A DNA stretch of 64,000 nt from Paraburkholderia phosphatilytica (GCF_003443895.1 NZ_QQOA01000005.1:186001-250000), one strand, 5' to 3'; shown: positions 1 to 9,337, numbered from the stretch's first letter. The notes: generated by a model from the letters alone, not told the origin. Made by a program: numbers and translations.

Positions 1-1
1 C

Positions 2-1486
2 AATTGGAAGCGCGAAAACGAAGAGCGGTTTGCAGCCGTGAACAAGGCACTTGGCTCGCTCGCGGCGAGTGGCGACAGCTCGCAGGCGGCGACTATTGCG
101 AACCTGCAGAACGCCTATCACCGCATGCAGGCGGGCATGAAACACCAGGTCGAACGGATCGAGGCCGGCGACATCAAAGGCGGAGCAGAGGTCAACCGTC
201 TCGAAGTAAAAGACAACGCCAATCAGGTCTTCGGCATCCTGTCGGACATGAAACGCAATGTGCAGGCAGTGGCGCAGGCGCGCGTGAGCGCTAACGAGGA
301 TGCCGCGGTCCGCATCCGCTATCTGTCCATCGCGATCGTCTCGATAGTGGCCGCCGCAGCACTCGGATTCGGCATGTATGTGGTTAGCTCGATCATGGCG
401 GCCCTGCGGGACGCGCTGCGTGTGGCGAATTGCATCGCGGACGGCAAGCTTGGCAACGATGTCGCGAGTGTCGCGCGCGACGAAACCGGACAATTGCTGA
501 ACGCGCTTGGGAAGATGGACCGGCAACTCTGCAACACGGTCAGCGCAATCAAGACGGGCACCGAATCGGTCACGGTCGCGTCGCGGGAAATCGCCGCCGG
601 CAACACCGACCTGTCGGCCCGCACGGAGCAGCAGGCGAGTTCGCTCGAAGAGACGGCGGCCAGCATGACTGAGCTCACCGAGACCGTAAAACAGAACGCC
701 GACAATGCGCGGCAGGCCAATGTGCTTGCCACTCGCGCCACCGACCTTGCCGATACCGGCAACGACGCCGTGCAGGGCATGGTCGGCACGATCGAACGGA
801 TCAGCGGCAGCTCGAGCAAGATCTCGGAGATCACCGGCGTGATCGAAGGCATCGCGTTCCAGACCAACATTCTTGCGCTCAACGCAGCGGTGGAAGCCGC
901 GCGCGCCGGAGAGCAGGGACGCGGCTTCGCAGTGGTGGCGAGCGAAGTGCGGAGTCTCGCGCAGCGCTCGGCCGCGGCGGCCAAAGAGATCAAGGAACTG
1001 ATCGGCTCGTCGGTGGCGATCATCGAGGACGGCGCGAAGCAGGCCGGCGACGTCGGTGCGACGATGGGGCAGGTCAAGCAGGCGATCAAGCAGGTCTCGG
1101 ATATCGTCGGCGAGATTGCCGCTGCTTCGGAAGAGCAGAGCCGCGGCATCGAGCAGGTCAATCAGGCCGTCTCGCAGATGGACGAGGTGACCCAGCAGAA
1201 CGCCGCGCTCGTCGAAGAAGCTGCCGCCGCCGCGCAATCACTTGAGGAGCAGGCTCACAACCTGAAGGAAGCTGTGTCGGTGTTCAAGGTTCCTGGCGCA
1301 GCCGATAAGGAATCCTTCGTTTCTGCTGCCACGACGCGCACGGTCCCGCTTCGGAGCAAGCCGCGCACAGTGACGCTCAAGTTGACGGCGCCGCGAACGC
1401 CGACAAAGGTGGCGCCGCAGCGCTCGGGCGTGCCCGTCGCCTCGACTTCCGCGCAACGCAAAGACGAAGCGTGGGAAACGTTTTGA
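2..1486 (+). CDS. Methyl-accepting chemotaxis protein (5' end outside window)
   Basis: Transmembrane chemoreceptor that signals to CheA/CheW. The reading frame is open to the left edge, so the N-terminus and first membrane segment are missing; an internal GTG at 38 is not the real start. Visible in order: the end of a helical four-helix-bundle-type periplasmic domain, a membrane segment (about 314-400 nt, [20 protein letters not shown]), a HAMP region, and the cytoplasmic signalling domain with the highly conserved hairpin tip ([18 protein letters not shown]) and flanking methylation helices. The protein ends in AWETF, which resembles the NWETF CheR/CheB-docking pentapeptide of high-abundance receptors, so it is probably a self-sufficient, adaptable receptor. 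The ligand cannot be inferred. Confidence 0.95.
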   Translation, partial: NWKRENEERFAAVNKALGSLAASGDSSQAATIANLQNAYHRMQAGMKHQVERIEAGDIKGGAEVNRLEVKDNANQVFGILSDMKRNVQAVAQARVSANEDAAVRIRYLSIAIVSIVAAAALGFGMYVVSSIMAALRDALRVANCIADGKLGNDVASVARDETGQLLNALGKMDRQLCNTVSAIKTGTESVTVASREIAAGNTDLSARTEQQASSLEETAASMTELTETVKQNADNARQANVLATRATDLADTGNDAVQGMVGTIERISGSSSKISEITGVIEGIAFQTNILALNAAVEAARAGEQGRGFAVVASEVRSLAQRSAAAAKEIKELIGSSVAIIEDGAKQAGDVGATMGQVKQAIKQVSDIVGEIAAASEEQSRGIEQVNQAVSQMDEVTQQNAALVEEAAAAAQSLEEQAHNLKEAVSVFKVPGAADKESFVSAATTRTVPLRSKPRTVTLKLTAPRTPTKVAPQRSGVPVASTSAQRKDEAWETF

Positions 1487-1611
1487 GGAATCGCAGGCGA
1501 CAGGTATCCCGGGGAGCTTTGTTGCACTCGATCGCCAGCGACTTCGTGGTGGCGCTCAGACAGGATCGATTTCAGATGCTGGAAGGAAGATTACGGACGC
1601 TGCGTTCGGTG

Positions 1612-1649
1612 AGACCTGATCGAGTTTTCGCATGCGTAGAATCAGGTCT
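1612..1649. promoter_or_regulatory. Inverted repeat upstream of LysR gene (candidate autoregulatory site)
   Basis: AGACCTGAT (1612-1620) and ATCAGGTCT (1641-1649) form a perfect 9-bp inverted repeat with a 20-nt centre. The centre contains TTCGCATGCG, which shares TTCGCAT with the palindrome at 2600-2620. It lies 25 bp before the LysR start, where autoregulatory sites of LysR regulators usually sit. Function is inferred from position only. Confidence 0.4.
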
Positions 1650-1673
1650 TCTCCAAGCGACCTGACATCAGCC

Positions 1674-2588
1674 ATGGAAATCAAGTGGATCGAGGATTTC
1701 ATCGCCCTCGCGCAGTATCAGAGCTTTTCCCGGGCCGCCGAGTTTCGCAACGTCACGCAGTCCGGCTTCAGCCGCCGGATCCAGTCGCTCGAGCAATGGG
1801 TCGGCGCCGAACTGATCGATCGCAGCAGCTTCCCGCCGGTGCTGACCGCAGCGGGTCAGCTGTTCCGCGAAGCGGCGGAAAGCGTGCTGGAGCGGCTGTT
1901 CGACACGCGCGCGATCATCCGCACCGAACAGCGGATCGCGGGCAAGAGCCTGCAGATCGCGGCGGGCCACACCATCGCACTCAATTTTCTGCCGGGTTGG
2001 CTGAAGGCGCTCTCCGCGCATTTCGGCGAGGTAAGAACCCGCGTGATGCCGACGAACGTGCACGACTCCATTCTGATGCTCGTGAACGGCAACTGCGAGC
2101 TGATGTTCGCGTATCACCATCCCGAACTGCCTCTGCATCTCGATCCGGCGCGCTATGAGCACGTGACCGTCGGCATCGACACCTTGATGCCCGCCAGCCG
2201 GCCGAACCAGCGCTCGGCGCCGGCTTTCCGGCTGCCCGGTACGAAGAAGCAGCCGTTGCCGCTGATCTCCTACACGGACACGAGCTACTTCGGGCGCTGC
2301 CTCGCACTGCTGCTCGGCCGCTCCGCTGATGCGCCCGCGCTGCGGCTTCATTTCGAATCCGACATGGCCGAGGTGCTCAAACGGCTCGTGCTGGAAGGCG
2401 AGGGTGTCGCCTGGCTGCCGCGCAGCACGATTGCGACGGAGCTTGCCGCCGGCGAACTCGTGCCGGCCGGCCCCGCAGTGTGGAATCTGCAGGTGGAACT
2501 GCGCGTCTATCGGGATTCGTCGAACCGGAGCGACTTCATGGAGACGCTCTGGCAGCACCTGCGCGCCGGCTCCGCGACGCTCGGATAG
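1674..2588 (+). CDS. LysR-family transcriptional regulator
   Basis: 304-residue LysR-type regulator. An N-terminal winged helix-turn-helix (about residues 1-60; MEIKWIEDFIALAQYQSFSRAAE, then NVTQSGFSRRIQSLE) is followed by a periplasmic-binding-protein-like effector domain. ATG 1674 was chosen because it opens the canonical LysR N-terminus; an upstream in-frame start at 1632 would add 14 unrelated residues. It lies just ahead of, and on the same strand as, a carboxylate/amino-acid symporter and a racemase-like gene, so it probably controls them. The effector is unknown; an acidic amino acid would fit the neighbours. Confidence 0.9.
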   Translation: MEIKWIEDFIALAQYQSFSRAAEFRNVTQSGFSRRIQSLEQWVGAELIDRSSFPPVLTAAGQLFREAAESVLERLFDTRAIIRTEQRIAGKSLQIAAGHTIALNFLPGWLKALSAHFGEVRTRVMPTNVHDSILMLVNGNCELMFAYHHPELPLHLDPARYEHVTVGIDTLMPASRPNQRSAPAFRLPGTKKQPLPLISYTDTSYFGRCLALLLGRSADAPALRLHFESDMAEVLKRLVLEGEGVAWLPRSTIATELAAGELVPAGPAVWNLQVELRVYRDSSNRSDFMETLWQHLRAGSATLG

Positions 2589-2599
2589 GGTTTTCACGC

Positions 2600-2620
2600 G
2601 CTATGCGAGATTCGCATAGC
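2600..2620. promoter_or_regulatory. T-N11-A palindrome, candidate LysR operator
   Basis: GCTATGCGA (2600-2608) and TCGCATAGC (2612-2620) are a perfect 9-bp inverted repeat with a 3-nt centre, containing a symmetric T-N11-A core typical of LysR-type sites. It lies about 125 bp upstream of the symporter ATG and just after the LysR stop. No T-run follows, which argues against an intrinsic terminator. Control of the transporter-racemase pair by the adjacent LysR protein is an inference. Confidence 0.5.
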
Positions 2621-2742
2621 CGCATGACATAGCCGCATTGCCAGCTTTTTTGCCGCTTCTACCATCCGTCCTCAAGGTGGTCGCGACGTTCTCCGAATGC
2701 CGCGCCCGCTATTTTCCCGAGGCGACCCAAGGACGGATAAAC

Positions 2743-4020
2743 ATGAAAAATCGACTCACCCTGAGCATCGCGGCCGGGATGATACTCGGCGTCATCGCTG
2801 GTTTCATCTGCCACACGCGCATCGCGGACCCGGCTACGCTCACCGCCACCGCGGGCTATTTTTCCATCGTGACCGACATCTTTCTGCGGCTGATCAAGAT
2901 GATCATCGCGCCGCTGGTGTTCGCCACGCTCGTATCGGGACTGGCCGGCATGGAGAGCGGGCAGGACGTAGGCCGCATCGGTCTGAGGTCGGTCGGCTGG
3001 TTCGTCTGCGCTTCGCTCGTCTCGCTGGGTCTGGGCCTTATGCTGGCCAATGTGCTGCAACCGGGCGCGGGTCTGCATCTGACCGACAGCGCTGCCGAAG
3101 TCAGCACGGGGCTCAACACCTCGGCGCTGAACGCGAAGGACGTCATCACGCACGCGTTTCCCACGAGCCTCCTTGACGCGATGGCGCGCAACGACATCCT
3201 GCAGATCCTGGTGTTCTCGATCTTCCTCGGCCTCGCGCTCAGTGCGCTGAAACGCGACCCGCGCGTCGCGATCGTGGTCCAGACGATCGACGGCATGGTG
3301 CCAGTGATGCTGCGCCTGACCAGCTACGTGATGCGCGCCGCGCCGTTCGGCGTGTTCGGCGCGATCGCTTCGGCAGTCACGCTGCGCGGACTCGCCGTGA
3401 TCTACACCTACGGCAAGCTGATCGGCTCGTTCTATCTGGGGCTGCTGATTCTGTGGGCGATCCTGATCGGCGTGGGCTACGTGTTCCTTGGGCGGCGCGT
3501 CGGATCGCTGCTGAAGGCGGTGCGCGAGCCGGCGCTGATCGCATTTTCGACCGCGAGCAGCGAGGCCGCTTATCCGCGTCTGACCGAGCGGCTCGAACAG
3601 TTCGGCGTCGACAGGAAGGTGGTCGGCTTCACGCTGCCGCTCGGTTACGCGTTCAATCTGGACGGCTCGATGATGTATCAGGCGTTCGCCGCGATCTTCA
3701 TCGCCCAGGCCTTTGGCGTGCAGATGCCGTTATCGCAGCAGATCGCGATGCTGTTGATCCTGATGCTGAGCAGCAAGGGCATGGCGAGCGTGCCGCGCGG
3801 GTCGGTGGTGGTTGTCGCCGCGGTGGCGCCGATGTTTCATCTGCCGGCGGCGGGCGTTGCGATGGTGCTCGCAATCGACCAGATTCTCGACATGGGACGC
3901 ACGATGACCAACGTGATCGGCAACAGTGTCGCCACGGCCGTCGTCGCGAAGTGGGAGGGCGTGCGTGAACCCACGAAGCGCGATGTTGCGTTCGATCAAC
4001 CGGCTGTCGAAACGCGATGA
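2743..4020 (+). CDS. Dicarboxylate/amino acid:cation symporter (DAACS family)
   Basis: 425-residue inner-membrane symporter of the GltP/DctA (SLC1-like) family, importing acidic amino acids or C4-dicarboxylates with H+ or Na+. Family signatures are clear: a serine-rich reentrant loop (FSTASSEAAYPRL), the LPLGYAFNLDGSMMY segment, the SSKGMASVPRG second loop and DMGRTMTNVIGN near the C-terminus. ATG 2743 is preceded by AAGGACGG at a good distance and begins MKNRLTLSIAAGM; a longer frame from 2638 has no family similarity. It overlaps the next gene by ATGA, so the two are translationally coupled. Together with a racemase-like protein it suggests uptake of (D-)aspartate, glutamate or a related acid. 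Confidence 0.93.
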   Translation: MKNRLTLSIAAGMILGVIAGFICHTRIADPATLTATAGYFSIVTDIFLRLIKMIIAPLVFATLVSGLAGMESGQDVGRIGLRSVGWFVCASLVSLGLGLMLANVLQPGAGLHLTDSAAEVSTGLNTSALNAKDVITHAFPTSLLDAMARNDILQILVFSIFLGLALSALKRDPRVAIVVQTIDGMVPVMLRLTSYVMRAAPFGVFGAIASAVTLRGLAVIYTYGKLIGSFYLGLLILWAILIGVGYVFLGRRVGSLLKAVREPALIAFSTASSEAAYPRLTERLEQFGVDRKVVGFTLPLGYAFNLDGSMMYQAFAAIFIAQAFGVQMPLSQQIAMLLILMLSSKGMASVPRGSVVVVAAVAPMFHLPAAGVAMVLAIDQILDMGRTMTNVIGNSVATAVVAKWEGVREPTKRDVAFDQPAVETR

Positions 4021-5501
4021 GCACGGGTCCGGTAGCGGGCGGTCGCAGATATGGCGTTGTCGGCGGGTTGGGGCCGCTCGCGAGCGCCGACGTGTTCTTC
4101 AAGCTCATGAAGGCGCTTACCGCAGCGTCGGAAGCCGGAAACGCCGATGTGATTTTCGAGCAGTATCCGTTCAAAGGCTCGGACGCCACCAGCGCTGCGA
4201 CGACGGAGCGCAAGCTCTACGTGTTCGACATGATCCGCGATTTCGAAAAACGCGGCGTGACGACGGTCGTGCTGCCATGCTTTCTCAGTCACACGTTCAT
4301 CGACGAACTGAAGGCCAATACCGCGCTGCAGATCGTGGACATCGTCGAGGCGGTGCGCGATTACGTCCAGAGGAGGTTTCCCGACGCGATGCGCATCGGG
4401 GTACTCGCATCGGACACCACGCAGGAGAAGGGGCTCTTCGAGCGCTACTTCGCGTCACCGCGGTTCGATGTGGTGCATCCCCGGTTGCAGGACGGCATCG
4501 ACGTCGTCACGGAGGCGATCTATGGCGTTGATGGCATCAAGCGCGGCAATCTGCGCGGCCGCCCGGTCGAACTGCTGCGCGTGGCGTGTGAGGATCTCGT
4601 CGAACAGGGCGTACAGCTGATCGTACCGGGTATGACGGAAATCGCGCTGGTGGCGGATGAAATCGGCCCGATCGATGTGCCGTTCGTCGACTCCAACCTG
4701 GCGTACGCGCAGTACGCTGTTTCCGGCCGGTTCGAGTGCCGCTCGCCGGTGTTCAAGGTTGGCGTGGTAGGCGGCGTGGGGCCAGCGGCCACCGTCGACT
4801 TCCTGCACAAGATCGTCGCCGGCACGCCGGCCTCGCGCGATCAGGATCACATCAAGCTGCTGGTCGAACAGAATCCGCAGATTCCGGACCGCACGGAGAA
4901 CCTGATTGGCGATGGCGCGGACCCGACGATTTCGCTCTATGCCACGTGCAGGAAACTGGAAGACGGGGACGCGGACATCATCGCCATCCCCTGCAACACC
5001 GCGCACGCATTCGTCGAACGGATCCAGCCGTATCTAAGGATACCGATCGTGAATATGCTGACCGTTACGGCAAGCTATCTGCGCGAGACGTTTCCCAAGG
5101 TGCACGACATCGGCGTGCTGGCGACCTCCGGGACGATCGATAGCGGCGTTTACCGTAAAGCGCTTGAGCAGCAGGGCCTGCGCCAGGTGGCGCCCGGGCC
5201 TGTGCTGCAGGCGCGGGTCATGGAGGCGATCTATGGCAAATACGGCGTCAAGTCCGGTTTCAGCACGGGGCAGTGCGTGGAGGACATTTCGGCGGCCGTC
5301 GAAGGCCTGATGACCGAAGGCGTCGAAGTGATTGTGCTTGGGTGCACTGAATTGCCGATACTGCTGCCGGTCCCGGATTTTACAGATGCAAACGGCAGGC
5401 ACGTGCACCTGGTCGATCCAACCGACGTGCTGGCGCGCTGCTGCATCGCGCACGCGATGAACGACCGTGGCCAGGCGGACACATCGAGTTCGGGCGGTTG
5501 A
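4017..5501 (+). CDS. Tandem two-domain aspartate/glutamate racemase-family protein
   Basis: 494 residues, about twice the usual 230-250 of Asp/Glu/hydantoin racemases, because two complete domains are joined (about residues 10-240 and 245-490; each starts with a GVVGG-GP motif). The C-terminal domain has both catalytic cysteines (IPCNTAH, Cys326; LGCTELP, Cys443). The N-terminal domain keeps the first (LPCFLSH, Cys88) but has Met206 in place of the second (PGMTE), and CNT is changed to CFL. The C-terminal half is therefore probably the active racemase, while the N-terminal half is degenerate or specialised. The start overlaps the symporter stop (ATGA). Substrate unknown; aspartate or glutamate is the default for the family. 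Confidence 0.88.
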   Translation: MSTGPVAGGRRYGVVGGLGPLASADVFFKLMKALTAASEAGNADVIFEQYPFKGSDATSAATTERKLYVFDMIRDFEKRGVTTVVLPCFLSHTFIDELKANTALQIVDIVEAVRDYVQRRFPDAMRIGVLASDTTQEKGLFERYFASPRFDVVHPRLQDGIDVVTEAIYGVDGIKRGNLRGRPVELLRVACEDLVEQGVQLIVPGMTEIALVADEIGPIDVPFVDSNLAYAQYAVSGRFECRSPVFKVGVVGGVGPAATVDFLHKIVAGTPASRDQDHIKLLVEQNPQIPDRTENLIGDGADPTISLYATCRKLEDGDADIIAIPCNTAHAFVERIQPYLRIPIVNMLTVTASYLRETFPKVHDIGVLATSGTIDSGVYRKALEQQGLRQVAPGPVLQARVMEAIYGKYGVKSGFSTGQCVEDISAAVEGLMTEGVEVIVLGCTELPILLPVPDFTDANGRHVHLVDPTDVLARCCIAHAMNDRGQADTSSSGG

Positions 5502-6059
5502 TGAGTGAACCGCCTGGCTCTCCTGGACACGTTGGAGTGTTCGTGCCTTGTCATCACTGATGCGGCGTCAGTGCAACGGATGGACAACCGCGCACGACAG
5601 CGGTCTGGCATATACGACGCTGCGCGGTCCTAGCCCGCTCTCGGACCGGCAGCGTGAGCGTTTGTTCAAGTTGCTGCAGGACGATGGGCGATGGGCGGGC
5701 TATAACGCTTCCAAGCCTGCGAGGAAAGTAACTTGAGCGTTGCCAGATTCCCGTGTGAGTGGGTGACGGAAAAACGCGAGTAGCGCTACCTATGTCACTA
5801 CGGAAGCTGCGGGCCCGTCGGGCTCACGCATGACGGTGATCTTATCGTTAGCAAGGTCGAACGACCCAGAAAGCTGATTGTAACGACTGGCCCGCGGCCC
5901 GCAATCGCCTGTACGGCGAGCGCTGCGCAGGGGAGCGCGAGCATGGCGAACCGTGCGTGATCCGGTCTGGGCATGTGAAATTCCGGTGAGGAGGCTGTGC
6001 TGACGATTGATTTAAGGGCAAGCGGGCCTGGTCGGGATACGAGAATGAAGCGTGGTATC

Positions 6060-6091
6060 GGTTTAGCGTGAAAAAGGTTTAGCGTGAAAAA
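6060..6091. repeat. 16-bp perfect tandem duplication
   Basis: GGTTTAGCGTGAAAAA occurs twice head-to-tail (6060-6075, 6076-6091) in the noncoding stretch about 260 bp upstream of atzF. It could be a slippage duplication or a pair of regulator sites on the same face of the helix. Confidence 0.75.
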
Positions 6092-6329
6092 ACAGACCAT
6101 ACGGTTTGTTTGTGAGCTGCTCATCCTGAAACCGGCGTTAGCAATTTCCGCCGGTTCGGCCATGCACTGAACCCGGGAGCGGCGCACTCGCGCAATGCGA
6201 TCGGTGGCTCACTTTGGGGCGCGCGGCGATCCTGTCAGCGGCTGCGCGCCGTCCCGCAGCGCCTTGTGCGAGAAGGCTCTCCGCGCGACAGGCAGCGGGC
6301 CGGCATGGAACGTGCCTCTTGGATATCAA

Positions 6330-6341
6330 CTTGTATTCAAG
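6330..6341. promoter_or_regulatory. Candidate GntR operator upstream of atzF
   Basis: CTTGTATTCAAG is an imperfect palindrome (CTTG-N4-CAAG) ending 9 bp before the chosen atzF start. It resembles the TTGTATACAA-type sites bound by GntR/FadR-subfamily regulators. The operon's own last gene encodes such a regulator (15034-15756). The assignment is inferred from motif type and position. Confidence 0.4.
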
Positions 6342-6350
6342 ATTGAGCGC

Positions 6351-8207
6351 ATGGGCACCGATCTCATCCTGAGGGTTCTTCCGCTGCTGGAACAGTACGC
6401 GCGTGGCGCGCTGACTCCGCGCGCAGTCGTCGACGCCATCGTGCAGCGGATCGATGCGAGCGACCGCCCGGAAGCCTGGATCTCACGCGTGCCGGCGGAC
6501 GCCTTGCTGGCGCGCGCGGCCGAACTTGACGCGCAACGTGAGCGGCACGGTCCGGCATGGCGGCAGCATCTGCCGCTTTACGGTGTGCCGTTCGCGGTCA
6601 AGGACAACATCGACGTTGCCGGCATGCCGACGACCGCGGCCTGCCCACCGTTCGCCTATACGCCACGCGAGTCCGCGTTCGCGGTGCAGCGCCTGTTGCG
6701 GGCGGGGGCAATCCTCGTTGGCAAAACCAATCTCGATCAGTTTGCGACCGGCCTCGTGGGCACCCGCTCGCCGTATGGAGCGGTGCGCCAGGTCGCGCAC
6801 GACGCGCTCGTGTCCGGTGGCTCCAGTTCAGGGTCCGCGGTCGCGGTCGCGGCGGGTCTCGTCGCGTTTTCGCTCGGCACTGACACAGCCGGTTCGGGCC
6901 GCGTGCCCGCGGGCTTCAACGAACTCGTCGGGCTCAAACCGACGCTCGGTCTCGTCAGCAAGCGAGGCGTAGTGCCGGCGTGCCGGAGCCTGGATTGCAT
7001 CTCGATCTTCGCACACGACGTGGCCGACGCATGGTGCGTGCTCGAGCAGATGGCCGCGTTCGATGCGGCGGATGGCTATGCGCGGCGTGTGCCGCCGCTG
7101 GGCATTCCGCACGGTCCTTTGCGTATTGCGATTCCCGATGAGCTCGAATTCTTCGGCGACGCAACGGCCGCCGCGGCCTTCGCCGCGACGCTCGACACGA
7201 TGTCGTCACGCCTCGATCTCGTACCGGCGAAGATCGTCTTCGAGCCACTGAAGCGCGTCGCCTCGCTGCTATACGATGGACCGTGGGTCGCGGAACGGCG
7301 CGCCGCTCTCGGCGCATTCTTCGACGACCATCGCGGCGACATCGATCCGGTCGTTGCCGCGGTGATCGGCAAGGCGGATGCCTTCAGCGCCGTCGATGCG
7401 TTCAACGGCCAGTATGAATTGATGCGGCTCAAGCGCGAGGCCGACAGGCTGTTCGACACGATCGACGTGCTGATCGTGCCGACCACACCAACGCACCCGT
7501 CGATCGCCGACGTGCAGGCCGAGCCGATCGCACGCAACAGCCAGCTCGGCGTCTACACGAACTTCGTCAATCTGCTGGATCTGTGCGCGCTCGCGGTACC
7601 GTGCCTGCGGCGTGCCGACGGGTTGCCCGCCGGCGTCACGCTGATCGCGCCCGCCGGAGCGGACCACCGGCTCGCGGTGCTGGGTGCGCGCGTTCAGGCG
7701 CTGGTCGATGAGCGCGCGGGCGCGCACGCGCAAGACGCCGCGCTGATCGCAGCGCGCCCGCTGCCGTTCGATGAACCGACTGTCACGCTCGCCGTGGTTG
7801 GCGCGCATCTGCGCGGCGAACCGCTCAACTGGCAACTGCTCGAAGCGGGCGCGCGTTTCGTCGAAACGACCACGACGACTCCCCACTACCGGCTGTTCGC
7901 GCTGGCGGGCACGACGCCACCCAAGCCGGGCCTTGTACACGTACCCGATGTGGACCCAGGCGCCCGCGCGATCGAAATCGAACTGTGGGAACTACCGCTG
8001 CGCAGCTTCGGTGCGTTCGTTGCCGCCGTGCCCGTACCCCTCGGCATCGGCACGCTCCAGACTGCGGATGGTCGCAGTGTCAAAGGCTTCATCTGCGAGC
8101 CCGCGGCCGTTGCGCTGGCGAGCGGCGCGCTCGACATCACGCCGTTCGGCGGCTGGCGAGGCTATCTGCACAGTCAGGCACCGGCAGCGTCCGGTCCCGG
8201 GCACTGA
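6351..8207 (+). CDS. atzF: Allophanate hydrolase
   Basis: 618-residue cytoplasmic enzyme (EC 3.5.1.54) converting allophanate to 2 ammonia and 2 CO2. The N-terminal amidase-signature domain shows the Lys-cisSer-Ser triad: Lys84 (FAVKDNID), Ser158 (GGSSSGS) and Ser182 (DTAGSGR). The spacing equals that reported for Pseudomonas ADP AtzF (91/165/189). A C-terminal gamma-glutamylcyclotransferase-like domain (about residues 470-610, with VVGAHLRGEPLNWQL and PFGGWRGYL) is typical of the AtzF type. ATG 6351 is used because upstream residues (frame open from 6195) are unlike the family. It is the first gene of an operon with an importer and two amidases that feed it. Confidence 0.93.
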   Translation: MGTDLILRVLPLLEQYARGALTPRAVVDAIVQRIDASDRPEAWISRVPADALLARAAELDAQRERHGPAWRQHLPLYGVPFAVKDNIDVAGMPTTAACPPFAYTPRESAFAVQRLLRAGAILVGKTNLDQFATGLVGTRSPYGAVRQVAHDALVSGGSSSGSAVAVAAGLVAFSLGTDTAGSGRVPAGFNELVGLKPTLGLVSKRGVVPACRSLDCISIFAHDVADAWCVLEQMAAFDAADGYARRVPPLGIPHGPLRIAIPDELEFFGDATAAAAFAATLDTMSSRLDLVPAKIVFEPLKRVASLLYDGPWVAERRAALGAFFDDHRGDIDPVVAAVIGKADAFSAVDAFNGQYELMRLKREADRLFDTIDVLIVPTTPTHPSIADVQAEPIARNSQLGVYTNFVNLLDLCALAVPCLRRADGLPAGVTLIAPAGADHRLAVLGARVQALVDERAGAHAQDAALIAARPLPFDEPTVTLAVVGAHLRGEPLNWQLLEAGARFVETTTTTPHYRLFALAGTTPPKPGLVHVPDVDPGARAIEIELWELPLRSFGAFVAAVPVPLGIGTLQTADGRSVKGFICEPAAVALASGALDITPFGGWRGYLHSQAPAASGPGH

Positions 8208-8239
8208 ACTCCGTACGCTCAACATAAGGAATCCATATC

Positions 8240-9337
8240 ATGACCAACCGCCGCGATTTCATTAAAGGTGCCGGGGCTTTCGCGCTGGGCAGCCTGTTGC
8301 CGTTCGAAAGCGTGTTCGCTGCCGGCAATCTGACTGTCGGGGTGATCTACGTCGGCTCGCGTGGCGACTTCGGTTACAACCAGGCGCAGGCTCAGGCCGC
8401 CGCGGTGATCAGGAAGCTGCCGAACGTGAAGGTCGTCGAGGAAGAGAACGTGCCCGAGACGGTCGCCGTGCAGAAGACGATGGAAGCGATGATCGAGCAG
8501 GACGGCGCGACGCTCATCTTCGCGACGTCGTTCGGCTACTTCGATCCGCACGTGCTCAAGATGGCCGCGAAATACCCGAAGGTCCGCTTCGCGCATTGCG
8601 GCGGCCTGTGGAAGAGTGGCGAACCCGCGAACATCACAAGCTACTTCGGCTACATCGACGAATGCCAGTACCTGAACGGCGTCGTGGCCGGCCACGCAAG
8701 CAGGACGAAGAAGCTCGGCTTCGTCGCTGCGAAGCCGATCCCGCAGGTGCTGCGCAACATCAACGCGTTCACGCTCGGCGCGCAGTCGGTCGATCCGTCG
8801 ATCACGACGCACGTGATCTTTACCGGCGACTGGTCGATGCCCGTGAAAGAAGCCGAGGCGGCGAACAGTCTCGTCGATCAGGGCTGCGACGTGCTCACCT
8901 GTCACGTCGATGGACCGAAGGTCGTGATCGAAACCGCCGAGAAGCGCGGCGCGATGAGCTGCGGTTATCACGCGAGCCAGGCGGCGCTCGCGCCGAAGGG
9001 CTATCTGACCGGCGCCGAATGGGATTGGGCGACGCCATACAAGGCGCTCGTCGCGTCGGCGCAGACCGGTGCCGCCGCGCCGAACATCCTGCGCGGCGGC
9101 CTGAAGGAAGGCTTCGTGAAGATGTCGCCTTACGGCACGAAGGTTACACCGGACGCGAAGACGAATGCCGATGCGATCAAGTCGAAGATGATCGCTGGCG
9201 ACTACGTGATCTTCAAGGGGCCGATGAAGAACAACCAGGGCGGCGCGGCGATCCCCGCGGGCACCAGCTACGCGCAGACCGACATCACGCTCGAAAGCAT
9301 GAACTACCTGGTGGCGGGCGTCGTCGGCCAGATCTGA
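8240..9337 (+). CDS. BMP-family ABC transporter substrate-binding protein
   Basis: 365-residue periplasmic binding protein of the basic membrane protein (BMP/PnrA-like) group, which classically binds nucleosides or purine-like compounds. The N-terminus carries a twin-arginine-like signal (NRRDFIKGAG, hydrophobic stretch, then AFESVFAA-like cleavage region), suggesting Tat export. The mature part begins LTVGVIYVGSRGDFGYNQ, a BMP family hallmark. It lies 32 bp after atzF and before two permeases, so it is the receptor of the operon's importer. The ligand is probably biuret, triuret or another ureide, judged from the enzymes encoded nearby. Confidence 0.9.
   Translation: MTNRRDFIKGAGAFALGSLLPFESVFAAGNLTVGVIYVGSRGDFGYNQAQAQAAAVIRKLPNVKVVEEENVPETVAVQKTMEAMIEQDGATLIFATSFGYFDPHVLKMAAKYPKVRFAHCGGLWKSGEPANITSYFGYIDECQYLNGVVAGHASRTKKLGFVAAKPIPQVLRNINAFTLGAQSVDPSITTHVIFTGDWSMPVKEAEAANSLVDQGCDVLTCHVDGPKVVIETAEKRGAMSCGYHASQAALAPKGYLTGAEWDWATPYKALVASAQTGAAAPNILRGGLKEGFVKMSPYGTKVTPDAKTNADAIKSKMIAGDYVIFKGPMKNNQGGAAIPAGTSYAQTDITLESMNYLVAGVVGQI

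Larger units (their letters stand above)
5502..6350. other. 849-bp region without a convincing gene
   Basis: Between the racemase gene and atzF no frame shows recognisable domains. A 62-codon plus-strand frame (5548-5736) and a 129-codon minus-strand frame (5798-6187) are open, but neither resembles a family I know, and neither has a clear ribosome-binding site. The stretch contains a perfect 16-bp tandem duplication (6060-6091) and, at its right end, the candidate GntR operator of the atzF operon. It may be a decayed remnant plus the atzF promoter. Confidence 0.4.

Noticed and set aside
5548..5736. 62-codon plus-strand frame after the racemase gene
   Set aside because: No recognisable similarity or good ribosome-binding site; possibly a remnant, but not reportable as a gene.
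5798..6187. 129-codon minus-strand frame in the atzF upstream spacer
   Set aside because: No ribosome-binding site, no domain, and it crosses the 16-bp tandem duplication; it could not be supported as a gene.
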